From contig NZ_AAYN02000002.1 in the NCBI RefSeq assembly GCF_000169535.1, positions 372,001 through 436,000 on the forward strand: a DNA stretch of 64,000 nucleotides. The letters are read 5' to 3'. The notes below the pieces were generated by a model. The model was not told where the DNA came from, searched no databases, and saw only the letters and a program-made list of their open reading frames with translations. Made by a program: the position numbers and the translations under genes. The stretch is from Ureaplasma urealyticum serovar 8 str. ATCC 27618 (GTDB taxonomy: Bacteria; Bacillota_I; Bacilli_A; Mycoplasmatales; Mycoplasmoidaceae). Positions 13,272 to 24,559 of the stretch are shown in pieces (the first letter of the stretch is position 1; each line of letters opens with the position of its first letter).

Positions 13272-13298
13272 GTATAAGTTAGTTTGTATAACTTATAC
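13272..13298 (+). promoter_or_regulatory. Ten-base palindrome downstream of a -10 box, operator candidate
   Basis: GTATAAGTTA (13272-13281) and TAACTTATAC (13289-13298) are perfect inverted repeats around seven bases. They begin four bases after TATAAT, where the transcript would start, and end 35 bases before the next start codon. It could be an operator or a 5' stem-loop. Confidence 0.45.
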
Positions 13299-13333
13299 TT
13301 TTAAAGAAGAAATATGAAGGAAAATTTAAGTAT

Positions 13334-14443
13334 ATGGTAGAAGATAAATTTTTAAAACAAATTAAAGAAGGCGAACAAATTAAAATCGAAATCAAAGGTT
13401 TAGATGAGTTTAACAATTTTGATGAACAAAGCTATGGTTTAAATAACATTTCACCTCAAATGCGTTGATCACCAGTACTTGAAGCAGCAAGCTATGCAGT
13501 TGCAATTATTGATTATGAAGCAGTTGGTGGTGCACCATTTGTTCATTGATATGCTTTAAATATTTTTGAACCACAATTAGAGTTAAATGTCGCAAATTTA
13601 GGTTATGCTAATTTATATCAAGGTGAAAATTCAACTTCAAAACATTTCACACACTCAACAGTGGATGCAAATTATCAAACTGATGTCGCAAATAATTACT
13701 TCCCTCCTTGCCCACCAAACAAAGCACATAAATATGAAATTAAAATTTATGCTGTACATCACAAAATGTCAACGAACCGAAACAAAATTTTATATTTAGA
13801 TGATTTTGAAGCAAAACTAAATGAAGCAAAAATTATTGCAATGGGCTCTACTTATGTTTATGCTCCACAAATTAGTTTTGAAAATAATGAATTAGTTGTT
13901 GGTTCATTAGAACACAAACACCCATATTTATTTACTGACGCTAAAAATGAATATCATGTAATTGAAGATGTAATTGTTGATGATATTGAAAAAAATGTTT
14001 ATGATGAAACACAATTAAATAATTTTCAAGATTTAGAACAAGCAAAAATTAAAATTATTGATTCTAGTGATGCTTTATCATACGCAGTTATTATTAGCTC
14101 AAACCATACATTTAAAAAATATGGTCGTCCAATTATCAACTATGCTCATATTGTTGAAAAAAAGAGTAATAAACGAATTAAATTCAATAATTCTTATAAA
14201 TTAAACCACGCTTTTAGTGATATTAGTCCTTCAAAATATGAACATTTAGGTAATGAGTTATTAATTTTAAAAGACAATGATGCTAATATTGAAAGTGGTT
14301 TGTTTACAATTCATGTTTTTGGATTAAATAAAAAAATTAATCAATTAAATAAAGTTGAGAATCCAACAGATTCAATTATTGATTTATTTGAAATGATTAG
14401 TGGTAATGTCATTTCTTATAAAGCTAAATTCTTTAAATTATAA
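13334..14443 (+). CDS. PEBP (YbhB/YbcL)-like protein, apparently two tandem domains
   Basis: 369 residues, about twice the usual 150-180 of phosphatidylethanolamine-binding-like proteins. The N-terminal half has the family pattern: SPVLEAASYAV, an acidic IIDYEAVGG loop, PFVHWYALNI, then PPCPPNKAHKYEIKIYAV, which supplies the conserved Pro and His of the ligand pocket. The second half repeats the order weakly (DALSYAVIISS, then RPIINYAHIV, ending in FTIHVFGL), suggesting a degenerate second copy. Biochemical role is unclear for bacterial members. It stands alone after dnaK with its own possible promoter. Two TGA codons are read as Trp. Confidence 0.72.
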
Positions 14444-14492
14444 AAGCACTATTATAGAATATTTTAATAATTAAGTATTGGGAAATTTAATA

Positions 14493-15062
14493 ATGAATCG
14501 TCAACAAATTCATGCTAAAACAAGATTAACAATTAATGAATTAAATAAATTTTATGCTTTGATTAAAGTCCAAAAGCAAAGTTTAGAAGATCTTGAAAAT
14601 AAAATCAAAAAACTTGATTGAATTAACTTTAAAGAAATTAAAGACCAAAAGTTATTTAATGATTCTAAATTTGATTATAAAAATATTACACCATATGTGA
14701 TTTCACAAATTCAAGATTTAGTTAGTGCTTATAATACAAAACAAATTAGCGAAATTATCCTTGAATTAAATCAAGTTAACATTCAAGTTCAAGCAAAAGA
14801 TAGTGAATTTTATATTAAAAATAATAATAAACTAAATTTAATTAGTAGTGAATTTGAAAAATATAGCTTAAAAAATTATGATGCATACGAACATTTTAAA
14901 ATTACAATGGATGATCCTAAAATTCAAACTTTAAATCATCAAATGCCATTTGAATCAAAATTTAATACGAAAATTATTATTTTCACTATTTTAGGTTTTT
15001 GTTTATTATGTTTATTTATTATCGTTATTGTATGTGCACTATTAATTGCAGGAGTTATTTAA
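14493..15062 (+). CDS. Hypothetical protein with C-terminal TM anchor, upstream of cmk
   Basis: 189 residues: a helical, charged, probably coiled-coil N-terminal half (LNKFYALIKVQKQSLEDL), then a polar region and one strong TM helix at the very C-terminus (about 165-188). The start ATG 14493 is preceded by a GGGAAA-like purine tract. One TGA is read as Trp. The stop lies three bases before the cmk start, so the two share a transcript. Function unknown. Confidence 0.65.
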
Positions 15063-15065
15063 TTA

Positions 15066-15734
15066 ATGAAAAAATATATTAACGTCGCTATTGATGGACC
15101 ATCAGGTTCTGGAAAAAGTACAGCAGCAAAAGGATTGGCTAATAAATTAGGTTTTTTATATATTAATACCGGCTTAATGTATCGTGCTTATGCTTATTTT
15201 TTGAATGAAAATAACTTAGATATTAACACTAATGAAACAGCATGTATTGAAGCTATTAAAAATGCTCGTTTTATTTTTAATGGTGATGATGTTAAAATCG
15301 ATGATCAAGATGTTAGTGATATTTTAAGAAGTAATGATGTTGCTATGCTTGCTAGTGTTGTAGCTGCTAATGCAAAAATTCGTGATTTAGCAACTAATGA
15401 ACAACGCAAAATTGCTAGCGAAAACAATGTTGTTATGGATGGGCGGGATATTGGAAGTATTGTTTTAGTTGATGCAGATCTTAAATTTTATTTAAATACA
15501 AGTATTCAAACACGTGCTAAACGACGCTTAGCTCAAAATAAAGATATTGAAAAATTAGATTATGAATCAATATATAACGATATTAAAGAACGTGATTATC
15601 GTGATATGACTCGTGACATTGCTCCACTTAAAAAAGCAATTGATGCTATTGAAATTTTTAATGATAATATGAATTTAGATCAATGTGTTGCACATTTGTA
15701 TGAAATTTATTTAAATAAAATCAAAAAAAGCTAA
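15066..15734 (+). CDS. cmk: Cytidylate kinase
   Basis: Phosphorylates CMP and dCMP. The 222-residue protein has the P-loop GPSGSGKST at residues ~10-18, NTGLMYRA, the DGRDIGSIV motif and RAKRR at the lid, all typical of Cmk. Length is normal. It starts three bases after the preceding small membrane gene. Confidence 0.97.
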   Translation: MKKYINVAIDGPSGSGKSTAAKGLANKLGFLYINTGLMYRAYAYFLNENNLDINTNETACIEAIKNARFIFNGDDVKIDDQDVSDILRSNDVAMLASVVAANAKIRDLATNEQRKIASENNVVMDGRDIGSIVLVDADLKFYLNTSIQTRAKRRLAQNKDIEKLDYESIYNDIKERDYRDMTRDIAPLKKAIDAIEIFNDNMNLDQCVAHLYEIYLNKIKKS

Positions 15735-15817
15735 ATTTTTAATAAAAAAGAATGAATAAAATTAAAACTTTCATTTATTTATATATTTCATAATTTATTT
15801 ATGAGGTGTATATATTT

Positions 15818-16102
15818 ATGAATTTTGATATTAATTTAATTAATGAAAATGATTATGTTTTTAGTGGATACATAGTTTTAAAGAAAAACAATGAAGAAGT
15901 GATTGAATTATTAACTTATTTAGGTGATGATCCAGTTAGTGATGAAGCTAAAATCATAACGTTATATAATAATGATCATATTGATCTAAAAAATCTTAAT
16001 GATGGTGATTTAATTATTGTAAAAGCAAGTTTAATTACTAATGATAATAGTAAGCAATTAATGCTTAAAGATATTAATAAACTAGAATTAAGTATTAATT
16101 AA
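15818..16102 (+). CDS. Small hypothetical protein
   Basis: 94 residues, acidic and probably beta-rich (GYIVLKKNNEEVIELLTYLG, then DGDLIIVKASL). The strand pattern hints at a small beta barrel but no family is recognised. ATG 15818 is chosen because GAGGTG lies about ten bases upstream; an in-frame GTG at 15806 overlaps that site. It stands between cmk and plsC on the same strand. Confidence 0.6.
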   Translation: MNFDINLINENDYVFSGYIVLKKNNEEVIELLTYLGDDPVSDEAKIITLYNNDHIDLKNLNDGDLIIVKASLITNDNSKQLMLKDINKLELSIN

Positions 16103-16155
16103 CGATTATAAAAAATAATTGTTGATATATTTATAAAATAATTAATGGTGATAAA

Positions 16156-16950
16156 ATGAATTTTTTTAAAAACTTACTATGATTTGTTGCATATCCTTTT
16201 GTAGCATTATACATAATTGTTCAAATGATTTTAGCAGCAATAATGGCTAAAAAATATAAAAACGATCCTGAAGCTGTTAATGTTAATGATCGTTATAAAA
16301 AGATTATGGCAATTATTGATGCAGTCTTATATTTAAAAAATATTAAAGTTGATTTAATTGGTAAAGAAAATGTTAGCATCAAAAGTATGTTATATATTGG
16401 TAATCATAAATCAAATGGTGACCCGCTAGTTTTACTAAAAGCGCTTTATCAAATTAGCCCACATAATGTGCGCTTTGTTGCTAAAATCGAATTACAAAAA
16501 TCTTTTTTAAAGTTTTTATTTAATTTAATTGATGTAATTTATATTGACCGTAATAATTTACGACAAGCAATTTCAACGATTGATGAACAAGTTAATGCTT
16601 TAAAACAAACTTATCGAGGATTAGTTATTTTTCCAGAAGGTACACGAAATTTTAGCCATGAGTTTAATGAATTTAAATCAGGTACTTTAACTGCTGCTTA
16701 TAATACATTATCTTCAATTCAACCCTTTGTTATTTTTAATTCACAAGGATCATTTGAATCAAAAGATGATAAAAAACAAAAATTAAGAAATAATCCCTTT
16801 AAAACGCAACATATCAAAGTTAGTTTTTTAGAACCAATTCATTCATTTAATTACATTAATGTAAACAAAGATATTTTAATGCGTAGGATTCAAACAAACA
16901 TTAAAAAAAACTATGATGAATTATTAAAATCAACAATTAAAACAAATTAA
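16156..16950 (+). CDS. plsC: 1-acyl-glycerol-3-phosphate acyltransferase
   Basis: Makes phosphatidic acid from lysophosphatidate at the membrane. 264 residues: an N-terminal TM segment (residues ~8-32), the HX4D motif in GNHKSNGDP, and FPEGTRN for glycerophosphate binding, in the order expected. One TGA is read as Trp near the N-terminus. GGTG lies upstream of the ATG as Shine-Dalgarno. A strong hairpin follows. With pgsA it makes up the phospholipid synthesis visible here. Confidence 0.9.
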
Positions 16951-16958
16951 TTTTTATT

Positions 16959-17017
16959 AATAACAATAAAGAACTTTAAACAAATTAAAATGTTTATTGA
17001 ATTTATTGTTATTTTAT
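16959..17017 (+). terminator. Terminator after plsC
   Basis: Perfect twelve-base stem AATAACAATAAA (16959-16970) with 17002-17013, a 31-base apical part, and T-rich sequence after it. Confidence 0.75.
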
Positions 17018-17046
17018 TTATATAAAAGCACATTTTTAAAGTAAAT

Positions 17047-17077
17047 CTTATAAAATTATTTATAAGTTTAATATAAT
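17047..17077 (+). promoter_or_regulatory. scpA promoter region with palindrome
   Basis: TATAAT at 17072-17077 is preceded by the perfect inverted repeat CTTATAAA (17047-17054) and TTTATAAG (17059-17066) around four bases, placed between the -35 and -10 positions. It may be an operator or chance AT palindrome. Confidence 0.4.
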
Positions 17078-17094
17078 AATCTTTGGTGAATAAA

Positions 17095-17931
17095 ATGAGT
17101 CAAAACCAAATGCAAAATAGTTTATTTGAATATAAATTTATTGATTTTAATGGTCCATTAGATACATTATGTGTTCTAATTAAACAAAAACGTTTAGACA
17201 TTAATAATTTAGATATTTTAGAATTATCAAAACAATATCTTAATTTTGTTAATCAACTAATCAAAACAATTGATATTGATGTTTTAGGCGATCACTTAGC
17301 AATGGCTTCATATTTAATTGAACTTAAAACAAGAATGTTAATGCCAAGTATCGATGAAAAACAAATTTTAAATATTGAAGAAGATCGTCAAAATTTAATT
17401 GATCGTTTAATTGAATATAATGGTTATAAAAATTTGACCGAACATTTAAAACAACGTCTTGATTTTAGAGCAACTATGATTGATTTACCACAACAAGATT
17501 ATGAACCATTTTATTCAGAAGATGTCGTTTATAAACCTTTGCCAAATTGTTTAGATCCCATAATTTTAAAAAATATTATGGATAAAATTATTTATGAAAA
17601 TGAATTAAAAAATTATGAGATTGATGAAATTAAAGTTCAAGAATACGATATTAATCAATTAGAATGATTATTATTAAATTATTTAAACCAATCTCCCAAT
17701 CAACAAGCAAGTATGTTTAGTTTTTTTAATGTACAAGCAAGTGTTGATAAAAACAAACGTTTTTTTGTCATGATGTTTTTAATCATTTTAATTTTAATTA
17801 ATCGTAATGAAATTTTATTTGAAGAAATAGAAAACGATTATTTACTAAAAATTAATAATGAAAAAATTATTGATGATTATAATTCTAGTAGCATAGAACA
17901 AGCTAAAAATTTAACAAACGATTTAACATAA
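17095..17931 (+). CDS. scpA: Segregation and condensation protein A
   Basis: Kleisin subunit that bridges SMC heads for chromosome condensation and segregation. The N-terminus has the ScpA signature FNGPLDTLCVLIKQKRLDINNLDILELSKQY (cited here by its first and last parts), followed by an LIELKTRMLMP helix; a winged-helix-like region lies at the C-terminus. 278 residues, normal for the family. ATG 17095 follows GGTG. One TGA is read as Trp. scpB follows after about 30 bases. Confidence 0.93.
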
Positions 17932-17962
17932 GATGTAATTATTAATTTTAAAGGTGAACACA

Positions 17963-19129
17963 ATGAGTAATGATAAAAAAAATAAAAAGAATTCATTAAA
18001 TGATGAATTAGATTTAGCCAAATATACATTACATAATGTATCTGTAAAAAATGATGAAGATGAAAACGACTTAGAATTGGATTGAGCTGATATTGATGAT
18101 GAAATCATTGACAACAATCAACAAGTCTATCAAAAAAAACGAAATAATCATAAAACACGTTTGTTTTTAGAAAAAGATAATGAAATAAATAATCATGGAC
18201 AAGTTGGTTTATATAAAGAAACTATAAATCAACCCAAAGCATTATCTGGCAAAGAATTTTTAGAATTCGTTAATTCTAAATTAATACAAAAAAAAGTAGA
18301 AAAAAGCAATTATGATGAAATTGATAACGAATTTTTAGAAAATCGATTAGTTAAAAATAACAATAAAATATTGCGTGAAAAATTAAAACCACAAAATGAT
18401 TTTAATAAAATATTTAAACCAAAGGGTTTAGATGATTATATAGATGAACAACAAGCAGAAGCTCAAAAAGTTGAATTTAAAAATGACTTTAATAATTCAA
18501 CTAAAAAACCTAAGAGTATAAAACAAAATAGTGTTTCATTTCGTAATTCGTTTAACTTAAATGATTTAGATCAAAAACAAATTGTAAATATTAAATCTAT
18601 TATTGATTCAACATTATTTTTGGCAGGTGAAGAAGGCGTATCTTTACAAGATTTAAAAAGAACAACAGGCTTGGGAGAAAGTTCGCAAATTAAATTAATT
18701 TTAAATGAATTACAAAAAGATTATGATGCTGACGATTCGGGTTTAATTTTGGTGCAATTTGGCGATAAGTTTAAATTATTAACACAATCTAAAAATAAAG
18801 ATGCTTTATCAAAGTTTGTAACTACAAGTTTTAAAACACCATTAAGTCAAAGAAATTTAGAAACACTTGCCATTATTGCTTATAATCAACCAACAACACG
18901 TGCTAAAATTCAAGCAATTCGTGATCGTGATCCCAAACCATCAATTGATGCGCTTTTAAAATTAAATTTAATTGTAGAAGCTGGGCGTCAAGATACACCT
19001 GGGCATCCAATCTTATACACTGTTAGTCAAAAATTTTATGATTTATTTGGAATTAGAAATTTAACTGAATTACCACGATTAAATAAAGAAATTAAAGAAT
19101 TTAATCCGATTGATGAAACAACTAACTAA
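17963..19129 (+). CDS. scpB: Segregation and condensation protein B with long N-terminal extension
   Basis: Partner of ScpA in the SMC complex. The conserved winged-helix core occupies about residues 200-375: SIIDSTLFLAGEEGVSL, then LETLAIIAYNQPTTRAKIQ and the DALLKLNLIVEAGR segment. The first ~200 residues are a charged Asn/Asp/Lys/Glu-rich extension without family resemblance, making the protein 388 residues instead of the usual ~190-200. ATG 17963 follows AAGGTG. The extension uses the same composition as the neighbours and contains one TGA Trp, so it is a true part of the frame. Confidence 0.9.
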
Positions 19130-19222
19130 TAAAAAATTATTGATAAATGCTAAAATATAAAAATATTACGTAAATTTTTATTACTATATAAAATAGTAAA
19201 ATAACATTATTTGGTGGAATAT

Positions 19223-20641
19223 ATGAAATTATTAAATAAGATTAAAAATGAAAATTCGATTGAATTTCAAGTTTTAATTGAAAAATCAGAGTGAGAAAAA
19301 AAGCATAATGAAGCATTTGAAAAAGTCGCAAAAAAAACAGCTTCAAAATTAAAAATTCCAGGCTTTCGTCCAGGAAAAGTTCCAGTTGAAGAAGCAAAAA
19401 AACATGTTAATGAAATTGAAGTTTTTGAAACTACAACAAACGATTTAGTACCTCAAGCTTTAACTTTTTTAGAACAAGATGAATCATTTACAAGTGATAA
19501 TTCAGAAACTGTTGATACTCCAAGTATCGATATATTAGATTTTAAAGATGGTGAACTTACACTAAAAATTGTTTATGACTTATATCCTGTAGCAACAATT
19601 GATAGCTATAATGATTTAGTTTTAACACCAATCGTTAACGAAGCTTTTGATCATGAAGTTAATGCTGAGATTGAACATGCATTAAGTTCTAAATCACAGC
19701 GTCGTGTTAAAGATGAAAACGAATTAATCGAAAAAGGTGATGAAGTTCGTTTTGATTTTAAAGGAATGATTGATAATGTACCTTTCCAAGGCGGAAGTGC
19801 TAAAGATCATTTGTTAACAATCGGTTCTAATCAATTTATCCCAGGTTTTGAAGACCAAATGATTGGTTTAAAGGTAGGCGAACAAAAAAATCTTGAAGTT
19901 AAATTCCCAGATGACTATCATGCAACTGATTTAGCTGGTAGATCAGCAGTATTTGAAGTATTAATCAAAGAAATTACAAGTGTTAAGCCACAAGAATTAA
20001 ATGATGAATTTGCTAAATCATTTAATTTACCAAATGTTAATACAGTTCAAGAATTAAAAGATTATATCCATAATCAAATTGTTTTAGCAAAACAAGAAAG
20101 AAATAGCGAACGTGCTTGATTAGAAATTGCTCAACAATTATTAGCTAAAGCAAAAGTAACACCAATTCCTCAATCATTAATTGATCGTGAAGTTTCAACT
20201 TTAAAACAACAAGTTATATCACAACTATCACAATACAAAATTGATTTAAAACAATACTTAGAATTTAGTAAAAAATCAGAATCACAATTTCAAGAAGATT
20301 TAGTAAAACAAGCTAAAGAAACAATTGCTTTAGCATTGTTAGTTGATGATATCGCTGAAAATCAAAAAATTGTTGTTTCTGATGATGAAGTCAAAGAACG
20401 TATTGCTGAAATGGCTAAACTATATCAAGGTGAAGAAGAAGCTATTATTGAACGATTATCACAAAATCCTGATGCTGTTAAAGAGTTCTTACTACACAAA
20501 AAAGTTGTTAACTACTTAATTGATTTAAATAAAAATAATCAGCCAAAAGACACTGCTTCTACACTTTCAAAACAAGAAGATAAACCAAAAGTAGCAAAAG
20601 CAAAAACGTCAAATACTAAAAAAGTTGCTAGCAAAAAATAA
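19223..20641 (+). CDS. tig: Trigger factor
   Basis: Ribosome-bound chaperone and peptidyl-prolyl isomerase. The ribosome-docking signature IPGFRPGKVP lies near residues 50-60; the FKBP-type domain is marked by GDEVRFDFKGMIDN and FIPGFEDQMIGLKVGE; a helical C-terminal domain follows, ending in a Lys/Ala-rich tail. 472 residues is slightly long. ATG 19223 follows GGTGG. It lies immediately before lon, giving a chaperone-protease neighbourhood, but the CIRCE and promoter between them show lon is separately controlled. Confidence 0.96.
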
Positions 20642-20655
20642 TTAAGTGATAAAAA

Positions 20656-20682
20656 TTAGCACTCTTAACAATAGTTTGCTAA
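20656..20682 (+). promoter_or_regulatory. CIRCE operator upstream of lon
   Basis: TTAGCACTC, nine bases, GTTTGCTAA. The left half is perfect and seven of nine right-half bases match. It overlaps the probable -35 region (TTGCTA) and lies 19 bases before TATAAT at 20701-20706. Confidence 0.9.
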
Positions 20683-20700
20683 TTTTTATTTATTTTTTGT

Positions 20701-20706
20701 TATAAT
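20701..20706 (+). promoter_or_regulatory. lon -10 box
   Basis: TATAAT 37 bases before the lon start. TTGCTA at 20677-20682 gives an 18-base spacer and lies inside the CIRCE. Confidence 0.75.
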
Positions 20707-20742
20707 ATCTTAATACTATAAACATTAGAAAAGAGGTTGTTA

Positions 20743-23118
20743 ATGAAAAAACCTATCCTAATATCACGAGCAATTGTTGTTTTGCCTTATGAAACAACAA
20801 CAATTGAAGTAGGGCGTCCTAAATCAATTCAAGCAATTGATTTAGCAAAGCAATCTTCAAGTAAAGAAATTATTGTTATTTCACAAAAAAATATTGATAC
20901 TGATGAAGTTGTTAATTTTGATGAATTATATAAAGTAGGAACATTAGTTAAAATTAAATCTATTGTAGATAATTTTGATGATGGTTATTCAATCGAAGTT
21001 GAGGGGATTAAAGCAGTTTATATTAATAGTGATAGCGAAGTTATTGATGCTATCGAATATGAATATGAAGATGTGATTACAAATCCTATTTTATCAACTA
21101 AGGATGAAGTAGCAATTAATGAAATTAACTCTGAAATTTTTAATACAATCAACAAGCGCACAAAACATAAAGATATTACTTTTGAAAATATGCATGCTTT
21201 AATTTCACTTGAAAAAGAAAAATTTGCTTATCTAGCAGCTGCGACTTATATTAATGATTATGATGGTGAAATTAAAGAAAAAACTATTAAAGATCGAATT
21301 AACATTTTATTACAACCTAATTTATTACTAGTTCATGAAACAATTTTACATTTCTTATTTGATCAATTAGTGGATAAACGAGTTATTGAAGAAGAAGTTG
21401 AAAAAATGATTGCAGATAAGATTAATAATAATCTGCAAAAGCAACAACGTGAATTTTTCTTGCGTGAAAAACTAAAAGTTGTTAAAGAACAATTGGGCGA
21501 ATTAAGTAGTCGCGAAGAAGATGCTGATAAAATTCGTGCTAAGATTGAACAATTAGAATTACCACCAAATGTTAGAGAACGTGCTTTAGCAGAATTAAAT
21601 CGTTTTGAAAGTGCAATGTCATCAAATGAATCATCAGTAATTAAATCATATCTTGATTGATTATTGGATTTACCATGAACACAGCAAGGTGTTGATAATA
21701 CTGATTTAATGTCTGTTCGAACTCATTTAGATGATAATCACTATGGTATTGAAAAAGTAAAAGAAAGAATTTTAGAATATTTAGCATTACGTATGCGTAA
21801 CCCTAATCTTAAAGGCCCAATTATTTGTTTAGTTGGTCCGCCAGGGGTTGGTAAAACATCACTTGTTACTTCAATTGCACAAGCTTTAAACAAGAAATTT
21901 GTTAAAGTAAGTCTAGGTGGAGTAAGAGATGAATCTGAAATTCGTGGACATCGTAAAACTTATGTTGGAGCAATGCCAGGACGTATTATTAAAGGAATGA
22001 AAAAAGCTGGAGTTGTTAACCCATTATTCTTATTAGATGAAATTGATAAAATGACATCTGATCAACGCGGTGATCCAGCTGCTGCAATGCTTGAAGTATT
22101 AGACCCAGAACAAAACAAAAACTTCTCAGATAACTATATTGAAGAAGAATATGATTTAAGCAAAGTAATGTTTATGGCTACAGCTAATTATTATCAACAA
22201 ATTCCTTATGCTTTAATTGATCGTTTAGAAGTAATTGAATTATCAAGTTATACAGCAATTGAAAAACGTGAAATTGCCAAATCACATTTATTAAAACGAA
22301 TTTTCACTGATGCAAAACTAAATGAAAATGAACTTATTTTTAATGATGATGCTTTAGATTTTATTATTAATCATTACACTAAAGAAGCAGGCGTACGTGA
22401 ATTAGATCGCCAATTAGGTCATATTGTACGTAAATACATTGTTGAAACTTATAAAAATAAAAACAATAAATCAAAACCAAGTGTTGAAGTTGATGAAGCA
22501 GTGATTATTAAATACTTGGGTAAAATTAAATTTGATTTTAACAAAAAAGAAGAAACAACAATTCCTGGAATTGTTAATGGTATGGCTTATACAGCTGCTG
22601 GTGGTGATTTATTACCTATTGAAGTTAACCATTCAACAAATGGTAAAGGTGGTAACATCACAATTACAGGTAACCTTGAAAAAACAATGAATGAATCAGT
22701 ATCTGTTGCTTTAGGTTTTGTGAAAGCAAACGCAGAAAAATATGGTATTGATACTAAAAAAGTTTCTTTTAAAGAAATTGATATTCATGTCCATGTTCCA
22801 AGTGGGGGAATTCCAAAGGATGGTCCATCAGCTGGGATTGCAATCACAACAGCAATTATTAGTTCATTAAGTCAAAGACCAGTACGTACAACATTATCAA
22901 TGACAGGAGAAATTATGTTACGTGGTAATGTTGGAATTATTGGTGGAGTTAAAGAAAAAGTAATCTCAGCATATCGTGCTGGTGTTCGTGAAATCATCTT
23001 ACCAATTGATGATGAACGTTATTTAGAAGATGTTCCTAAATACATTCTAGATGATATTAAAATTCATTTAGTAAAACATTATGATGAAGTTTATAACATT
23101 GTATTTGGTACAAAATAA
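20743..23118 (+). CDS. lon: ATP-dependent protease Lon
   Basis: Degrades misfolded and regulatory proteins. 791 residues: an N-terminal substrate-binding domain, AAA+ module with Walker A GPPGVGKTS near 365-373 and Walker B LLDEIDK, then the serine protease domain with catalytic Ser in PKDGPSAG (about residue 696) and Lys in GIIGGVKEK (about 739). ATG 20743 follows GAGG; an in-frame TTG two codons earlier overlaps the spacing and is less likely. Two TGA Trp codons lie between the N-terminal and ATPase parts. Heat-shock control by HrcA is indicated by the CIRCE. Confidence 0.98.
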
Positions 23119-23138
23119 ACTTAATAATAAATAAAAAG

Positions 23139-23166
23139 AATAAGCGCTTAAGCGTTTATTTTTTAA
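23139..23166 (+). terminator. Terminator after lon
   Basis: Nine-pair stem AATAAGCGC / GCGTTTATT (one G-U pair) around TTAA, followed by TTTTTT. Confidence 0.85.
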
Positions 23167-23172
23167 TTATGT

Positions 23173-23196
23173 TATAATTAAAATTTGAGATATAAT
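23173..23196 (+). promoter_or_regulatory. rpoD promoter -10 boxes
   Basis: Two TATAAT hexamers, at 23173-23178 and 23191-23196, lie between the lon terminator and the rpoD start. The second sits 17 bases before the ATG and would leave a very short leader. Confidence 0.5.
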
Positions 23197-23212
23197 CGAC
23201 GAGGATATTTAG

Positions 23213-24559
23213 ATGTCAACAAAACAAAATGAACCACTATTTGAAAATTTAGAAGATTTAAAACAAAAAGTTAAATTATCATTCACTGAGGAATTTTCAT
23301 TTTCATATGCATTATCTGAACGTGAAGCAGGAATTTTTGAAAGTCGTAATTTAAAAGGCGCAGATGCTAGTAATCCTGAAGAAATTTTATTAAATGTTGT
23401 TTTAGATGTTAGCAAGAGAAAACGTTCACGAAACGAAATCAAATTTAATAAACTTCAAAATTATTTTATTCATATGAATTTACGTGATGAGCATTTTAGC
23501 GAAATTGTTGATGTATTAGAAAACATTGGCATTCGTGTACCAGATTATGAATTGGTTATGCAATCAAAATCTAAATCTACTGCTAAGAAAAAAGATGAGT
23601 ATGGTATTGATGATACTTTAGAAATTAGTACATCAAAAATTGGTTTTTCATCAACAACAACAGAAAAAGTTGATGATGGAATTAAAGCTTATTTAGGTGT
23701 ACTTGGTGAATCAAAAATGTTACGTTCTGATGAAGAAACTGAATATGCTAAAATGGTTATTAGTAATGATCCAGCATTAATTAAAATTGGTAAAAACCAA
23801 CTTTATACATCAAATATGCGTTTAGTTACTTCAATTGCAAAAAAATATCTAAATCGCGGTTTGGATTTAGAAGATTTAATTCAAGAAGGATCATCTGGTT
23901 TACTAAAAGCAATTGATAAATTTGATCATGAAAAAGGACATAAGTTTAGTACGTATGCAACATGATGAATTCGTCAATCAATTACACGTGCGATTGCTGA
24001 TCAAGCTCGTCAAATTCGAATTCCTGTTCACATGGTTGAAACAATTAATAAACTAACTAAGGCTGAACGTAGTTTAATTCAAGAATTAGGTCGTGACCCA
24101 ACAGCTGAAGAAATTGCGCAAGCTATGAATAAAGCTTCACAAGCAAAAAATCAAAAAGAACAATTAATTACAGCCCAAAAAGTTGTTGAAATTAAAAAAC
24201 TAAACGTTGATCCAGTATCATTAGATAAACAAATTGGTCATGATGAAGAATCACAATTTTCTGATTTTATTTCTGATGATGAAATTATTTCGCCAGAAAA
24301 ATATACAGAGAAAAAAGCTTTAAATGATCAAATTAATGAAATGTTTGAAAAAGTTTTAAATGATAATGAGCAACGCGTTATTAAAATGCGTTACGGCTTA
24401 CTACCATTTGAACGTCCTTATACACTTGAAGAAGTTGGTGAACACTTAGGTGTTACACGTGAACGTGCTCGACAAATTGAATCAAAAGCAATTCGTAAAT
24501 TAAAACATCCATCAAAAACAGCTAAATTGCGTTCATTTATTGGTGAATCAGAAAACTAG
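23213..24559 (+). CDS. rpoD: RNA polymerase primary sigma factor
   Basis: 448 residues. Region 1.2 starts near 165 ([17 protein letters not shown]); region 2 has [26 protein letters not shown] and [18 protein letters not shown], where two adjacent TGA/TGA Trp codons reproduce the universal WW of the -10 recognition helix. Region 3 is [13 protein letters not shown] and region 4 ends [18 protein letters not shown] lysine-rich N-terminal part of ~160 residues is poorly conserved. GAGG precedes ATG 23213. It heads an operon with trmK and the Nif3-like gene, the same order as in Bacillus. Confidence 0.97.
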
